Below, piece after piece: positions 8,305 through 16,958 of a stretch of DNA of 64,000 nucleotides. Origin of the DNA: Bradyrhizobium sp. Ce-3 (GTDB lineage: Bacteria > Pseudomonadota > Alphaproteobacteria > Rhizobiales > Xanthobacteraceae); the NCBI RefSeq assembly GCF_022835695.1, contig NZ_BQUV01000009.1, positions 62,001 to 126,000 on the forward strand. Reading direction: 5' to 3'. Made by a program: the position numbers and the translations under genes. The notes beneath the pieces were generated by a model. That model was given only the letters and a program-made list of their open reading frames with translations, was not told the DNA's origin and did no database searches. Positions within the stretch are counted from its first letter, which is position 1. Every line of letters begins with the position of its first letter.

Positions 8305-9096
8305 ATGCAATCGTTCGAATCCAATGGCGTCGTCACGGCCTTCGAGAAGACCGGACGCGGCGAGCCGATCGTGCTGCTGCATGGCGGCGAGGCCGATCAT
8401 GCGATGTTCGACGGCCTTGCGCCGGTGCTGGCGGCGCATTTCACCGTGATCGCCTATGACCAGCGCGACACCGGCGCCACCAGGAATCCCGCCTCGTCCT
8501 ATTCGCTGGCCGACCTGGCTGATGACGCCGCGGCCTTGATCACGGGGCTTGGCTACGATCGTGCCCATGTGTTCGGGACCTCGCTGGGCGGCCAGATCGC
8601 GCAAGTGCTGGCGGCGCGCCATCCCGGCAGCATTGATCGCCTGATCCTGGGCAGCACCTGGAAGGTCAACAGGAGCCCGCTCGACGTCAATGCGGACGTC
8701 TTCCGCACACTCGCGTCCTACCGCGCGGACACCGCCGACAACGCGCCGAAGATCGCCGAGTTCTTCTTTCCGCCGGACTATCTGCGCGCGCGGCCCGAAC
8801 TGATCGACATCTTCCGCGGCTCGAGCCGCGACGACGGTCAGAAGGCGCGGCGCGGCGGCTTGCTTGCGCAACCTGTCGCCGCCGATCTGACCGGCTTTGA
8901 TCGCCCGACCTTGCTGCTTGCGGGCGGCGACGACCGGCTGATCCCCAATGCGGAGACATTTGCGCTCGCCCGCGATCTTGCCCGCGCCGAGACGATGACC
9001 ATCGCGGGCGTCGGCCATGTCGCGTCGATCCAGGCTCCCGAGCGGGTGGCGCAGACGGTGACGGCATTTCTGAATCAAAACAAGAAGGCGGCTTGA
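8305..9096 (+). CDS. Alpha/beta hydrolase
   Basis: 263 aa. The catalytic triad is readable as S93 in GTSLGGQ, an aspartate in GGDDRL near residue 215, and a histidine in GVGHVAS near residue 237; HGG near residue 26 forms the oxyanion region. It starts 11 bases after the monooxygenase stop. Family members in such operons hydrolyse ring-cleavage products, enol-lactones or esters. The longer open frame upstream is only the monooxygenase gene read in another frame. Confidence 0.88.
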   Translation: MQSFESNGVVTAFEKTGRGEPIVLLHGGEADHAMFDGLAPVLAAHFTVIAYDQRDTGATRNPASSYSLADLADDAAALITGLGYDRAHVFGTSLGGQIAQVLAARHPGSIDRLILGSTWKVNRSPLDVNADVFRTLASYRADTADNAPKIAEFFFPPDYLRARPELIDIFRGSSRDDGQKARRGGLLAQPVAADLTGFDRPTLLLAGGDDRLIPNAETFALARDLARAETMTIAGVGHVASIQAPERVAQTVTAFLNQNKKAA

Positions 9097-9114
9097 CAAC
9101 AACAGGGGGAGACC

Positions 9115-10527
9115 ATGGCAGAGCAAGCGAACGCAGTGCCGTTCGACGAAGCGCCGGTGACGACGCGCTATTGGCTATCGATCATCATCTTCGCCGTTGC
9201 CGGCGTGGTCGATTTCTTCGATTTCTTTGTGGTCGGATTTCTGGTCTCGGTGCTGGCGCCGAAATGGCATCTGACGTTCGGGCAAACTTCGATCATGCTG
9301 ATGAGCGCCGGGATCGGGGCGATGCTGGGCGCGTTCATCGCGGGCGTCCTAGCAGATCGTTTCGGACGCAAGCCGCTGGCGATATCAGGCGTTCTGCTCT
9401 GCGGCCTGACCTCGGGCGCGATCGCGTTCATTCCGGAAGACGGCTGGGTCGCATTTGCGATCCTGCGCTTCTTCGTCGGCTTCGGCCTTGCCGCTGGAGC
9501 TGCGGCGGCGGTGCCCGCCATCGTCGAGTTTGCCCCGACCCGCCATCGCACGCTGGTCACCAGCCTCGTGGTCGTGCCGGTGGCCTTTGGCGTACTCTCG
9601 GCGTCGGTGACGGCAAGCTTCCTGCTGCCTTTGGTCGGCTGGCGCGGCCTGGCGGCGGTCGGATTCCTGCCGATCCTCCTCGCAATTCTCACCATGATCA
9701 TCATGCCGGAATCGCCGCGCTGGCTGATCAGCAAGGGCCGCGTGCGCGAGGCGCAGGCGAGCATCCGGAAACTCTACCGGGTCGGCGGCGATGAGTTCGC
9801 CTTGCCGACGCTGCCGCCGGCGAACCCGGCGACCTTCGCTGATCTGTTCGCCGAGCAACGGCGCTTCTGGCTGACCGTGCTGGTCTGGTTCGGCGCCAGC
9901 ACCGCGAACTACGGTGTCTTCCTGTGGGGGCCGACCATCGTAGCGCTGCTGCTCGGCGTCGCGCCCCCGGAGGCGGCGAAGATGTTCATCTATGTCAGCC
10001 TCGCCGGCGTGCTGGGCCGAACCGGCTTTGCCTTCCTGGCCCATCGGATCGGCCGCAAGCCGTGCGGCCAGTTGATGGGCTACGGCGCCGCGGTGTCGCT
10101 GGCGCTCGCCGCCTGGTTTCACAACGACTTCGCCGGCTCGGTACCATTGTTCCTGGTCTTCCTGATCATCGGCGCGTTGTTCTTCGACGGTGGGTTCTCG
10201 AACATCGGGCCCTATCCCGCGGAGATCTTTCCGGTCCAGCTTGCGGGCCGCGCGGTCGGCCTTGCCCAGCTCTCGAACGGGGTCGGCAAGATCGCAGGTC
10301 CGCTGTGTCTCGCATTGATCGCCGGCGCGGACAATCTCGTGCATCCCAGCGCAACGGCCGCAGCGGTGATGCCGGCGTTCTGCTTTCTTGCCGGCGCGGG
10401 CCTCCTGATCGGGCTCGCCTTTACATTCCTCGGCGTCGAGCCGCACGGACGCCCGGTGGCGCTGTTCGGCGACAACGCCGGCGCAAGCACGGCACCGAAG
10501 CCGCTCGCGGCGAAAACAGCAACTTGA
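9115..10527 (+). CDS. MFS transporter, sugar/aromatic acid porter type
   Basis: 470 aa, 12 predicted membrane spans. It shows the loop-2 motif DRFGRKPL and PESPRWLISKGR after span 6, as in the sugar-porter/AAHS branches, and a charged central loop. It probably imports the substrate of the monooxygenase operon in which it sits (18 bases after the hydrolase, GGGGGAGA ribosome site). The C-terminal tail of about 25 residues is Ala/Lys-rich and unstructured. Confidence 0.85.
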   Translation: MAEQANAVPFDEAPVTTRYWLSIIIFAVAGVVDFFDFFVVGFLVSVLAPKWHLTFGQTSIMLMSAGIGAMLGAFIAGVLADRFGRKPLAISGVLLCGLTSGAIAFIPEDGWVAFAILRFFVGFGLAAGAAAAVPAIVEFAPTRHRTLVTSLVVVPVAFGVLSASVTASFLLPLVGWRGLAAVGFLPILLAILTMIIMPESPRWLISKGRVREAQASIRKLYRVGGDEFALPTLPPANPATFADLFAEQRRFWLTVLVWFGASTANYGVFLWGPTIVALLLGVAPPEAAKMFIYVSLAGVLGRTGFAFLAHRIGRKPCGQLMGYGAAVSLALAAWFHNDFAGSVPLFLVFLIIGALFFDGGFSNIGPYPAEIFPVQLAGRAVGLAQLSNGVGKIAGPLCLALIAGADNLVHPSATAAAVMPAFCFLAGAGLLIGLAFTFLGVEPHGRPVALFGDNAGASTAPKPLAAKTAT

Positions 10528-10543
10528 GACGGAGGGGCATACC

Positions 10544-11734
10544 ATGGATCATGCGCTCGACTCGATCGCAACGGCGGCGCCGTTCGATACGGCGAAGCTC
10601 GATCGGCTGATGGACGAGGCGGGGCTTGACGTTCTGATTGCCACCTCGCGTCACAACGTCCAGTACCTGCTCGGCGGATATCGTTTCTTCTTCTTCGACG
10701 TCATGGAGGCGATCGGCACCAGCCGCTATCTGCCGGTGTTCGTCTATCAGAAGGGGCATCCGGAGAATTCCATCTACGTCGGCAATCGGATGGAGAAGTT
10801 CGAGCATGAGCTCGGACGGATATCGGCACCGATCGTCAAGGCGGGCGCGTGGGGAACGCTCGATGCGATCGGCCTCGCGATCGATCATGTGAGAAAGCTC
10901 GGAGGCTCCGCCAAGCGCGTCGGCATCGAGGCCGGCTTCCTGCCGGCCGATGCCAGGGATCATCTGCGCGCCGGCCTTGGCGATGTCGAGCTCCGTGAGG
11001 CCCATTTCACGCTGGAACGGCTTCGTGCCGTCAAATCTGCCGCCGAACTGGACCTGATCAGGGAGGCGTCCGAACGGGTCGTCGATGCGATGATGGCCAC
11101 GTTCAGGGGCTGTGCGCCGGGCATGACCAAGCACGATGTCGTCGCCCGTTTGCGCCGCGAGGAACAGGAGCGCGATCTCGTCTTCGAATATTGCCTGATT
11201 GCCGCGGGCAACAGCCATAACCGTGCGCCGTCGAACCAGCGTCTCGAAGAAGGCGACGTGATCTCGATCGATTCCGGCGGAAATTACCGGGGCTATATCG
11301 GCGACCTCAGCCGCATGGGCATTCTCGGCGAGCCCGACAGCGAGCTGCGCGAGTTGCTGCAGGAGATCGAGGACATCCAGCAGGTGGCCCGGCGTGCGAT
11401 CCGGCCGGGCGTCATGGGTGGCGACGTCATTGCGGCGGGCGAGGCCGCCGTGAAAGCGTCTCCGCATCGCGCCGCGCTCGACTTCACCGCACACGGCATC
11501 GGGCTCGTCAGTCACGAAGCGCCGCGCCTCACCGCGACCGGCCCGGTGCCTTACGCGCCGTACGACGCCGACCGGCCGCTCGCATGCGGGATGGTGATCT
11601 CGATCGAAACCGCGCTGCTGCATCCGGCGCGCGGTTACATCAAGCTCGAGGACACCCTGATCGTCTCCGAGGTGGGCTGGGAGGCGCCCGGCGACCATGG
11701 CAGGGGATGGAATTCGGCACGTCTCATGGCGTGA
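10544..11734 (+). CDS. M24 family metallohydrolase (Xaa-Pro peptidase/creatinase-like)
   Basis: 396 aa. An N-terminal creatinase domain (about 1-170) is followed by the pita-bread domain with metal ligands ISIDSGG...IGDLSR (two Asp), AHGIG (His), a Glu near SHEAPRL, and the C-terminal Glu in IKLEDTLIV. Besides aminopeptidase P this fold includes creatinase, ectoine hydrolase and other amide-bond hydrolases. Here it ends a catabolic operon, so hydrolysis of an amide or imino bond in a pathway intermediate is more likely than general peptide turnover. The true substrate is unknown. Confidence 0.82.
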   Translation: MDHALDSIATAAPFDTAKLDRLMDEAGLDVLIATSRHNVQYLLGGYRFFFFDVMEAIGTSRYLPVFVYQKGHPENSIYVGNRMEKFEHELGRISAPIVKAGAWGTLDAIGLAIDHVRKLGGSAKRVGIEAGFLPADARDHLRAGLGDVELREAHFTLERLRAVKSAAELDLIREASERVVDAMMATFRGCAPGMTKHDVVARLRREEQERDLVFEYCLIAAGNSHNRAPSNQRLEEGDVISIDSGGNYRGYIGDLSRMGILGEPDSELRELLQEIEDIQQVARRAIRPGVMGGDVIAAGEAAVKASPHRAALDFTAHGIGLVSHEAPRLTATGPVPYAPYDADRPLACGMVISIETALLHPARGYIKLEDTLIVSEVGWEAPGDHGRGWNSARLMA

Positions 11735-12070
11735 CGCGGGCAACGCCAGGGCTGCATCTTCGGCTGGGTCACCGATTCAGCCGCGGTGTCGGAGGTGGTC
11801 GCTGGCGGCCTTCGGAATATTAGAAATGTACCCCTGAGTTGCCCGACGTGTCAAGTGGCCCGGTCGACGGCGGCCGCCGCCGGCTACTGTGCATGGGGTT
11901 GTTTTCGATATTTTGGCAGCGGCGGTCTTTGCTTCACGCGAGCCTCCGGTCATGCGATGCTTCGAACTGGAAGCAGCGACCGGCTTCGTGCCGTCCGCTC
12001 GCCGGGTCGGCGCCGACGATGGTAAGGTGCAACCGATATCGATTGCGTTCCCATCGACAGAAGCGACCCG
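11735..12070. other. Intergenic region with probable dispersed-repeat fragment
   Basis: 336 bases without a convincing gene. The stretch 11833-11917 (GTTGCCCGACGTGTCAAG, then CTACTGTGCATGGGGTTG) resembles, from memory, a non-coding repeat seen many times in Bradyrhizobium. Part of it (GTTGCCCGACG-GT) also occurs in this window near 47232. The remainder up to the ilvA start shows no clear promoter or terminator by eye. Confidence 0.4.
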
Positions 12071-13618
12071 ATGACTGCTGCCGCCAACGCGCTCCGCGAC
12101 TACGCCCAAAGCATCCTGACCGCCCGTGTCTACGACGTGGCGGTCGAGACGCCGCTCGATCCGATGCCGCGGCTCTCGGAGCGCCTGTCGCGCGCCGTGC
12201 TGCTGAAGCGGGAGGATTTCCAGCCGATCTTCTCGTTCAAGCTTCGCGGCGCCTACAACAAGATCGTCAGGCTGCCGGATGCGCAGCGAAGACAAGGCGT
12301 AATCTGCGCGTCGGCCGGCAACCATGCCCAGGGTGTGGCGTTGTCGGCGCGCAAGCTCGGCATTCCCGCGACGATCGTGATGCCGCGGACGACACCCGCG
12401 ATCAAGGTCGAGGCCGTCCGTCGTCTGGGCGGCGACGTGGTGCTGCATGGCGACACCTTCGACGATGCTCAAACCAAGGCCCGCGAGATCGAGGTCGCGC
12501 GCGGCCTGACCTTCGTGCATCCGTTCGACGATCCCGACGTGATTGCCGGCCAGGGCACCGTGGGGATGGAGATCCTGCGCCAGCATCCCGACACGATCGA
12601 GGCGATCTTCGTGCCGATCGGCGGCGGCGGGCTTGCGGCCGGCGTCGCCGCGTTCGTCAAGTTCCTCAACCCCGCGATCAAGGTCGTCGGTGTGGAACCG
12701 GCCGACGCGGCTTCGATGGCGGCGGCGCTCGCCAAGGGTGGCGTCGTCGCGCTGGATCAGGTCGGGCTGTTCGCCGACGGCGTCGCGGTCCGCAAGGTCG
12801 GCGCCGAGACGTTCCGGCTCTGCCGCGACCTGCTTGACGAGGTCGTCACCGTCGATACCGACGCGATGTGCGCGGCGATCAAGGATATCTTCGACGATGT
12901 GCGATCGGTGGCCGAGCCCTCGGGGGCATTGGCGCTTGCCGGGCTGAAGGCCTATGCCGAGCGCGGCGCGCTCAGCGACGGCAGCCTGATTGCCGTCAAC
13001 AGCGGCGCCAATCTGAATTTCGACCGGCTGCGAACCATCGCCGACCGCGCCGAGGTCGGCGAACACCGCGAAGCGCTGCTCGCCGTGACGGTGCCGGAGA
13101 AGCCGGGCAGCTACCGGCACTTCATCCGCATCCTCGGTTCGCGGGCGATCACCGAATTCAATTACCGCTTTGCCGAGACCACCGCGCCGGCACAGCTGTT
13201 CGTCGGCATCGCGCTGAGCCGCGGCGAGGCCGAGAAGCGCGAAGTCATGGAGCTGCTGCGGCGCGAGGGCTATCCGATCCTGGATCTGAGCGAGAACGAG
13301 ATGGCCAAGGACCATGTGCGCTACATGGTGGGCGGCCGCGCGCCGCTGCTCAAGGACGAGTTGATCTACCGCTTCGAGTTTCCGGAGCGCCCCGGCGCGT
13401 TGCTGACCTTCCTCGAGAGCCTGGCACCCGACTGGAACATTTCACTCTTCCACTACCGCAATCACGGCGCCGACTACGGGCGCATCCTGGCGGGAATCGA
13501 GGTCAAGCCGCAGGAGCGCACCCGGTTCGTTCAGGCGCTGGACGCGCTCGGTTATCCCTACTGGAACGAGAGCGAGAATCCGGCCTATCGCCTGTTCCTG
13601 TCGGCCGAGAAGGCGTGA
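12071..13618 (+). CDS. ilvA: Threonine ammonia-lyase, biosynthetic
   Basis: 515 aa, the long regulated form. The PLP domain occupies residues 1-320: the cofactor lysine is K57 in SFKLRGAYN, SAGNHAQG binds substrate, and GGGGLAAG holds the phosphate. Two ACT-like regulatory domains follow (KPGSYRHFIRILG from about 340 and RPGALLTFLESL from about 440), the sites of isoleucine and valine control in E. coli IlvA. It converts threonine to 2-oxobutanoate, the first step to isoleucine. It stands alone, and its 3' end converges on the aldolase gene 21 bases away. Confidence 0.95.
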   Translation: MTAAANALRDYAQSILTARVYDVAVETPLDPMPRLSERLSRAVLLKREDFQPIFSFKLRGAYNKIVRLPDAQRRQGVICASAGNHAQGVALSARKLGIPATIVMPRTTPAIKVEAVRRLGGDVVLHGDTFDDAQTKAREIEVARGLTFVHPFDDPDVIAGQGTVGMEILRQHPDTIEAIFVPIGGGGLAAGVAAFVKFLNPAIKVVGVEPADAASMAAALAKGGVVALDQVGLFADGVAVRKVGAETFRLCRDLLDEVVTVDTDAMCAAIKDIFDDVRSVAEPSGALALAGLKAYAERGALSDGSLIAVNSGANLNFDRLRTIADRAEVGEHREALLAVTVPEKPGSYRHFIRILGSRAITEFNYRFAETTAPAQLFVGIALSRGEAEKREVMELLRREGYPILDLSENEMAKDHVRYMVGGRAPLLKDELIYRFEFPERPGALLTFLESLAPDWNISLFHYRNHGADYGRILAGIEVKPQERTRFVQALDALGYPYWNESENPAYRLFLSAEKA

Positions 13619-13639
13619 CGCTGCAGGCGGGGGCTGGCG

Positions 13640-14668
13640 TCAGCGATCGGCGGTCAGTTGCTGGCGATAGCGCTCGGCGTTCCAGTTGAGCAACGCATGC
13701 TCGTTCTCCGCCGTCAGATAGTTGACACGCGCGGTCAGCGGCAGGCGGCAGGTGACCAGTGCGAGACAGCTCAGCATGACTTCCGCGCCGTCGCTCGCGT
13801 CCTCGCGGAGCAGGCTGCCGATGCCGGGAACGAGGAGCGCCACCGGTGGCGCCAGCCCGTTCGCCGTGCTCCGCGCGATCATGACGTGCAGGCTCTCACG
13901 ATGCTCCAGCACCGGCAGGCCCGGGCCCAGAAACACGACGTGATCGGGATAGAGCGAGCCGCTGGTCGCGATCGCACGGCTGTAGCGGTCGGTGGCAATG
14001 TCGTGGCCGCGCGGATCCTGCGGCAGGCGATAGGTCGTGCCGGCGCAGATCGCCCGGAGCGCGTCATGATCCGCGGCCGGCGCGCCACGCTGCTCCAGCG
14101 CGAGACGTTGCTCGACCTCGGCGACCAGCGCCTCCGCCGCGTCGCAGGTTTCTGCGCCAACCACCAGGCCGTGATTGCCGAGGACCAGCACGTCGGCCGC
14201 CTCCTGCGCGATCGCCGCGCCGACCGCGCGTGCGAGCGGCAGGCCTGGATGGTGATAATCGAGATAGTGCCAAGCCAGTCCGTCCAGCCGCCGGGCAAAC
14301 TCGTCGCGGGCATCGGTTCGCACCGCCCATGCGATGGTGTTGACGGAATGGACGTGCAGCACGATCCGGTGCGGCATCAGCGCATGCAGCGAGGTCTCGA
14401 TCGAGGCGCGCAGCGTCGTTCCGGCATTCGGCGCGAGCGGCACGCGTTCGTCGCCTTGGGCCAGTGCCGCACGCGCCGCCGACAGCGCGACCGGCACGAA
14501 GATCTCCCTGTCCTCGGCATCGGCCAGCCAGGTGCCTGACGCCTTCACCCACAGCACGTCGCCGTCCTTGACCGACGAATTACCGCCGGCGCCCTGCACC
14601 AGCAGGATGTTGCTGCCGATTCGTGCCGACATCCGGCGCAGTTCGTTGAGCGTTTCAGGCGGTCGCAT
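13640..14668 (-). CDS. Class II aldolase/adducin family protein
   Basis: 342 aa, longer than the usual 210-260 because of a C-terminal extension after residue about 215. The N-terminal core has GAGGNSSVKDGDVLWVKASG (phosphate-binding Gly/Ser loop), HVHSVNTIAW (zinc histidines) and LGNHGLVVG. Class II aldolases cleave or epimerise sugar phosphates using zinc. It is the last gene of the leftward trio with a HAD hydrolase and a ribulose-kinase-like enzyme, nine bases after the HAD stop. It may act on the kinase product. The C-terminal region holds YPDHVVFLGPGLPV, as in rhamnulose-phosphate-aldolase-like dehydrogenase fusions, but no dehydrogenase domain is present. Confidence 0.82.
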   Translation of the reverse strand: MRPPETLNELRRMSARIGSNILLVQGAGGNSSVKDGDVLWVKASGTWLADAEDREIFVPVALSAARAALAQGDERVPLAPNAGTTLRASIETSLHALMPHRIVLHVHSVNTIAWAVRTDARDEFARRLDGLAWHYLDYHHPGLPLARAVGAAIAQEAADVLVLGNHGLVVGAETCDAAEALVAEVEQRLALEQRGAPAADHDALRAICAGTTYRLPQDPRGHDIATDRYSRAIATSGSLYPDHVVFLGPGLPVLEHRESLHVMIARSTANGLAPPVALLVPGIGSLLREDASDGAEVMLSCLALVTCRLPLTARVNYLTAENEHALLNWNAERYRQQLTADR

Positions 14669-14677
14669 CGGCTGTTC

Positions 14678-15547
14678 TCACCAGGTCAGACGGTCCATCG
14701 TCCAGTGCGGCATCCGCGCGGCTGCGCCGGCGACAGCCTTGATCGCCTGCGGCAGATCGCTCGCCTGCGACAGCGTCGCACGATGCGCGCCAGAGCCGAT
14801 CAGCAGGGTCAACATCCCGGTGCTGCGGCCACCGGCAATATCGTGATCGAGGGAATCGCCGATCACGAGCATCCGTTCCGGCGGAGGATGTCCCAACTGA
14901 TCGCGCGCGGCGGCGAACATCGGCGGATACGGCTTGCCGACGAACAGCACGGTGCCGCCGAGCGATTGATAGAATGCAGCGAGCGCGCCCGGCGCCGGGA
15001 TCAGCCCCGCGACGCCGAACATCACGAGGTCGGGATTCGCGCACAGCATCGGCAGTCGCCGCGCGGTGGCCGCCGTCAGTCGCGCACGCCAGCGCTCGGG
15101 CTCGGCCGCGTCATCGTCGAGCCCGCCGAGCAGGATGAAATCGGCCTCACGGATGTCCGGGACCACCACGAGGTCGGTGCCGTCGACGATCGAGCGGTCG
15201 CCGTCGCGTGAAATCAGGAAGCAGGCGCGTCCGAGCTCGGCAAAGGGCGCCTGCTCGCGTGCATGCAGGCCGCGCCAGGTGACCTCGCCCGAGGACAACA
15301 CGCCGTCATAGGCCTCCGGCGGCAGGCCGAGTGCCGCGAGGCGCCGCTGGTTGCTGCCGGCGCGCTTGCCGGAGTTGGAAAGGATCAGGATGCGCTTGCC
15401 GGCCTCACGCAGCCGCGCCACGCAATCCAGCGCTGCGGGGAACACCGCCATGCCTTCATGCAATGTGCCCCATTGGTCGAGCAGCACATGATCGAAGCGG
15501 TCGGCGATGACGTGAAGGCCGGCGATCGCGGTCGCATCGGCCGTCAT
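14678..15547 (-). CDS. HAD-superfamily class IIA hydrolase (TIGR01459-like)
   Basis: 289 aa. The HAD motifs are DQWGTLHEG (motif I), LSNSGKRAGSN (motif II), GKPYPPMF with its lysine (motif III) and VIGDSLDHDIAGG (motif IV). Motif I reads D-x-W, not D-x-D, a feature I associate with this subfamily. The usual general-acid aspartate is missing, so phosphatase activity needs testing. The start overlaps the kinase stop by ATGA. The frame is open upstream, but that part is the kinase gene's shadow. It may dephosphorylate a sugar phosphate made or used by its neighbours. Confidence 0.85.
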   Translation of the reverse strand: MTADATAIAGLHVIADRFDHVLLDQWGTLHEGMAVFPAALDCVARLREAGKRILILSNSGKRAGSNQRRLAALGLPPEAYDGVLSSGEVTWRGLHAREQAPFAELGRACFLISRDGDRSIVDGTDLVVVPDIREADFILLGGLDDDAAEPERWRARLTAATARRLPMLCANPDLVMFGVAGLIPAPGALAAFYQSLGGTVLFVGKPYPPMFAAARDQLGHPPPERMLVIGDSLDHDIAGGRSTGMLTLLIGSGAHRATLSQASDLPQAIKAVAGAAARMPHWTMDRLTW

Positions 15548-16824
15548 GGCGGACCTCCGTTCAGCGCGAGCAGCGCGGCGCCATAGCTTGCTTCGGTCTG
15601 CTCGGCGACCGAGACCGGGACACCGAGCACGCGGTGTCTGATCCTGGTCCATGCATCGTTCTTGGCGCCGCCGCCGATCCCGATGACGCGGCGCAGATCC
15701 GGTGCACCGAGCCGCGCCAGCTGGCGGTAGGCGAGGGCCTCGACCGAGGCGATGCCTTCGAGCAGGCCCTGGAAGAAGCGGCAATCCTCCGCCGGGCGCG
15801 GCGTGATCCGCGCGGCCAGCGCAGGATCGGCGATCGGGAAGCGCTCGCCCGGTTTTGGCAGCGGATAGTAGTCGAGCCCGGTCGGCGCATCCGGCCTTAC
15901 ATGCGGCGTCAGGCGCTCCATCTCGTCGGCGCTGAAATGCATCAGCAGCGCGGCGCCGCCGGAGTTCGAGGCGCCGCCGGCGAGCCAGCGTTCGCCGAGC
16001 CGGTGCGAGTAGACGCCCTGGTCGGCCGCGAAGATCGGCTGGGTCGCAAGCTGCTTCACCACCAGCGTGGTGCCGAGCGAGGTGACGGCATCGCCCGGCT
16101 GGTCGGCTCGCGTCGCAATGAAGGCCGCAACGCCATCGGTGGTGCCAGCCGCGACATGGGCCGTGGCGGGCAGCCCGAGCGAGTGCGCGACCTGCGGATC
16201 CAGCTCGGAAAACGGCGTTCCCGGCACCAGCACCTCGGGAAGCAGATCGTCGCGCACGCCGAGCTGTTCGAGCCAGGAGGGCCAGGCGCGCGCGACCGGG
16301 TCGTAGCCGAGCTTCAGCGCGTTGTTCTCGTCGCTGATGCCATGATGGTTGGCGAGCCGGCCGGCGATCCAGTCGGCCTGATGAACGGCGTGGCGCGCAT
16401 CGCCGACATAGCCGTCATTCTGAAGATAGAGCAGCTTGGCGAGCGCGCTGCTCGCGCCATGCGCGCCGCTCTCGCGCGGTGCGATCGCCGCCACGCGCGC
16501 CGCTTCACGGGTGGCGCGTGCATCATTGTACATCAGCCCCGGAGAGCAAGGGCGGCCGGCCGCATCGACCAGCAGCAGCGTGCCCGACGTGCCGTCGACG
16601 ACGATGCGCGTGACGTCGCCGAGTGCGACGGTTTCGCCGAGCTTGCGAATGGCCGTCACTGTTGCCTGCCACCACAGCTCCGGGTTCTGGTCGATGGCGT
16701 TGCCGTCGACGCGCGGTGCCGGCAGTGCGGCTGATGCGAAGCCGCGGATGCCGGCCTGTGGATCGATCGCGCAGGCGCGGACGCCGCCGGTTCCGACATC
16801 GATGCCGAGAAACAAACCTCCCAT
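15544..16824 (-). CDS. FGGY carbohydrate kinase, D-ribulose kinase-like
   Basis: 426 aa, ROK/actin-like fold. GIDVGTGG at residues 7-14 is the phosphate-1 loop, VDGTSGTLLLVD the second, GTTDGVAAF and TSLGTTLVVK lie in the central cleft, and IGIGGGAKNDAW is the adenosine motif. Several blocks (NALKLGY, QPGDAVTSLGTT, GVYSHRLG, GLDYYPLP, GERFPIADP) match my recollection of the cyanobacterial/plant D-ribulose kinase (SePSK/AtXK-1) rather than xylulokinase. It would phosphorylate a pentulose. It is the first gene of a leftward unit, divergent from the SorC-type regulator. Confidence 0.85.
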   Translation of the reverse strand: MGGLFLGIDVGTGGVRACAIDPQAGIRGFASAALPAPRVDGNAIDQNPELWWQATVTAIRKLGETVALGDVTRIVVDGTSGTLLLVDAAGRPCSPGLMYNDARATREAARVAAIAPRESGAHGASSALAKLLYLQNDGYVGDARHAVHQADWIAGRLANHHGISDENNALKLGYDPVARAWPSWLEQLGVRDDLLPEVLVPGTPFSELDPQVAHSLGLPATAHVAAGTTDGVAAFIATRADQPGDAVTSLGTTLVVKQLATQPIFAADQGVYSHRLGERWLAGGASNSGGAALLMHFSADEMERLTPHVRPDAPTGLDYYPLPKPGERFPIADPALAARITPRPAEDCRFFQGLLEGIASVEALAYRQLARLGAPDLRRVIGIGGGAKNDAWTRIRHRVLGVPVSVAEQTEASYGAALLALNGGPP

Positions 16825-16907
16825 CCGACTTCACCGCTCTCTGGTGCCTGCGCATCGACGTTGGTTGCGCTGCAGCACGTTTGGGGGATTGACGCCCCGC
16901 TCGGCCT

Positions 16908-16923
16908 CTGCAATTTTTTGCAG
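16908..16923. promoter_or_regulatory. Candidate operator of the SorC-type regulator
   Basis: CTGCAATTTTTTGCAG is a perfect hyphenated palindrome in the 134-base gap between the divergent kinase and regulator genes. A partial second copy (AATTTGCAAG) lies about 10 bases further right. TGCAA/TTGCA half-sites with an A/T-rich centre fit the A/T-rich operators reported for SorC/DeoR-type sugar regulators. It could control both directions. Confidence 0.5.
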
Positions 16924-16958
16924 GACGTGAAGAAATTTGCAAGCGGACTTTTCCGGAC

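Noticed and set aside
11777-13315. 512-codon minus-strand frame over ilvA
   Set aside because: Antisense to a textbook threonine ammonia-lyase; no motifs of its own.
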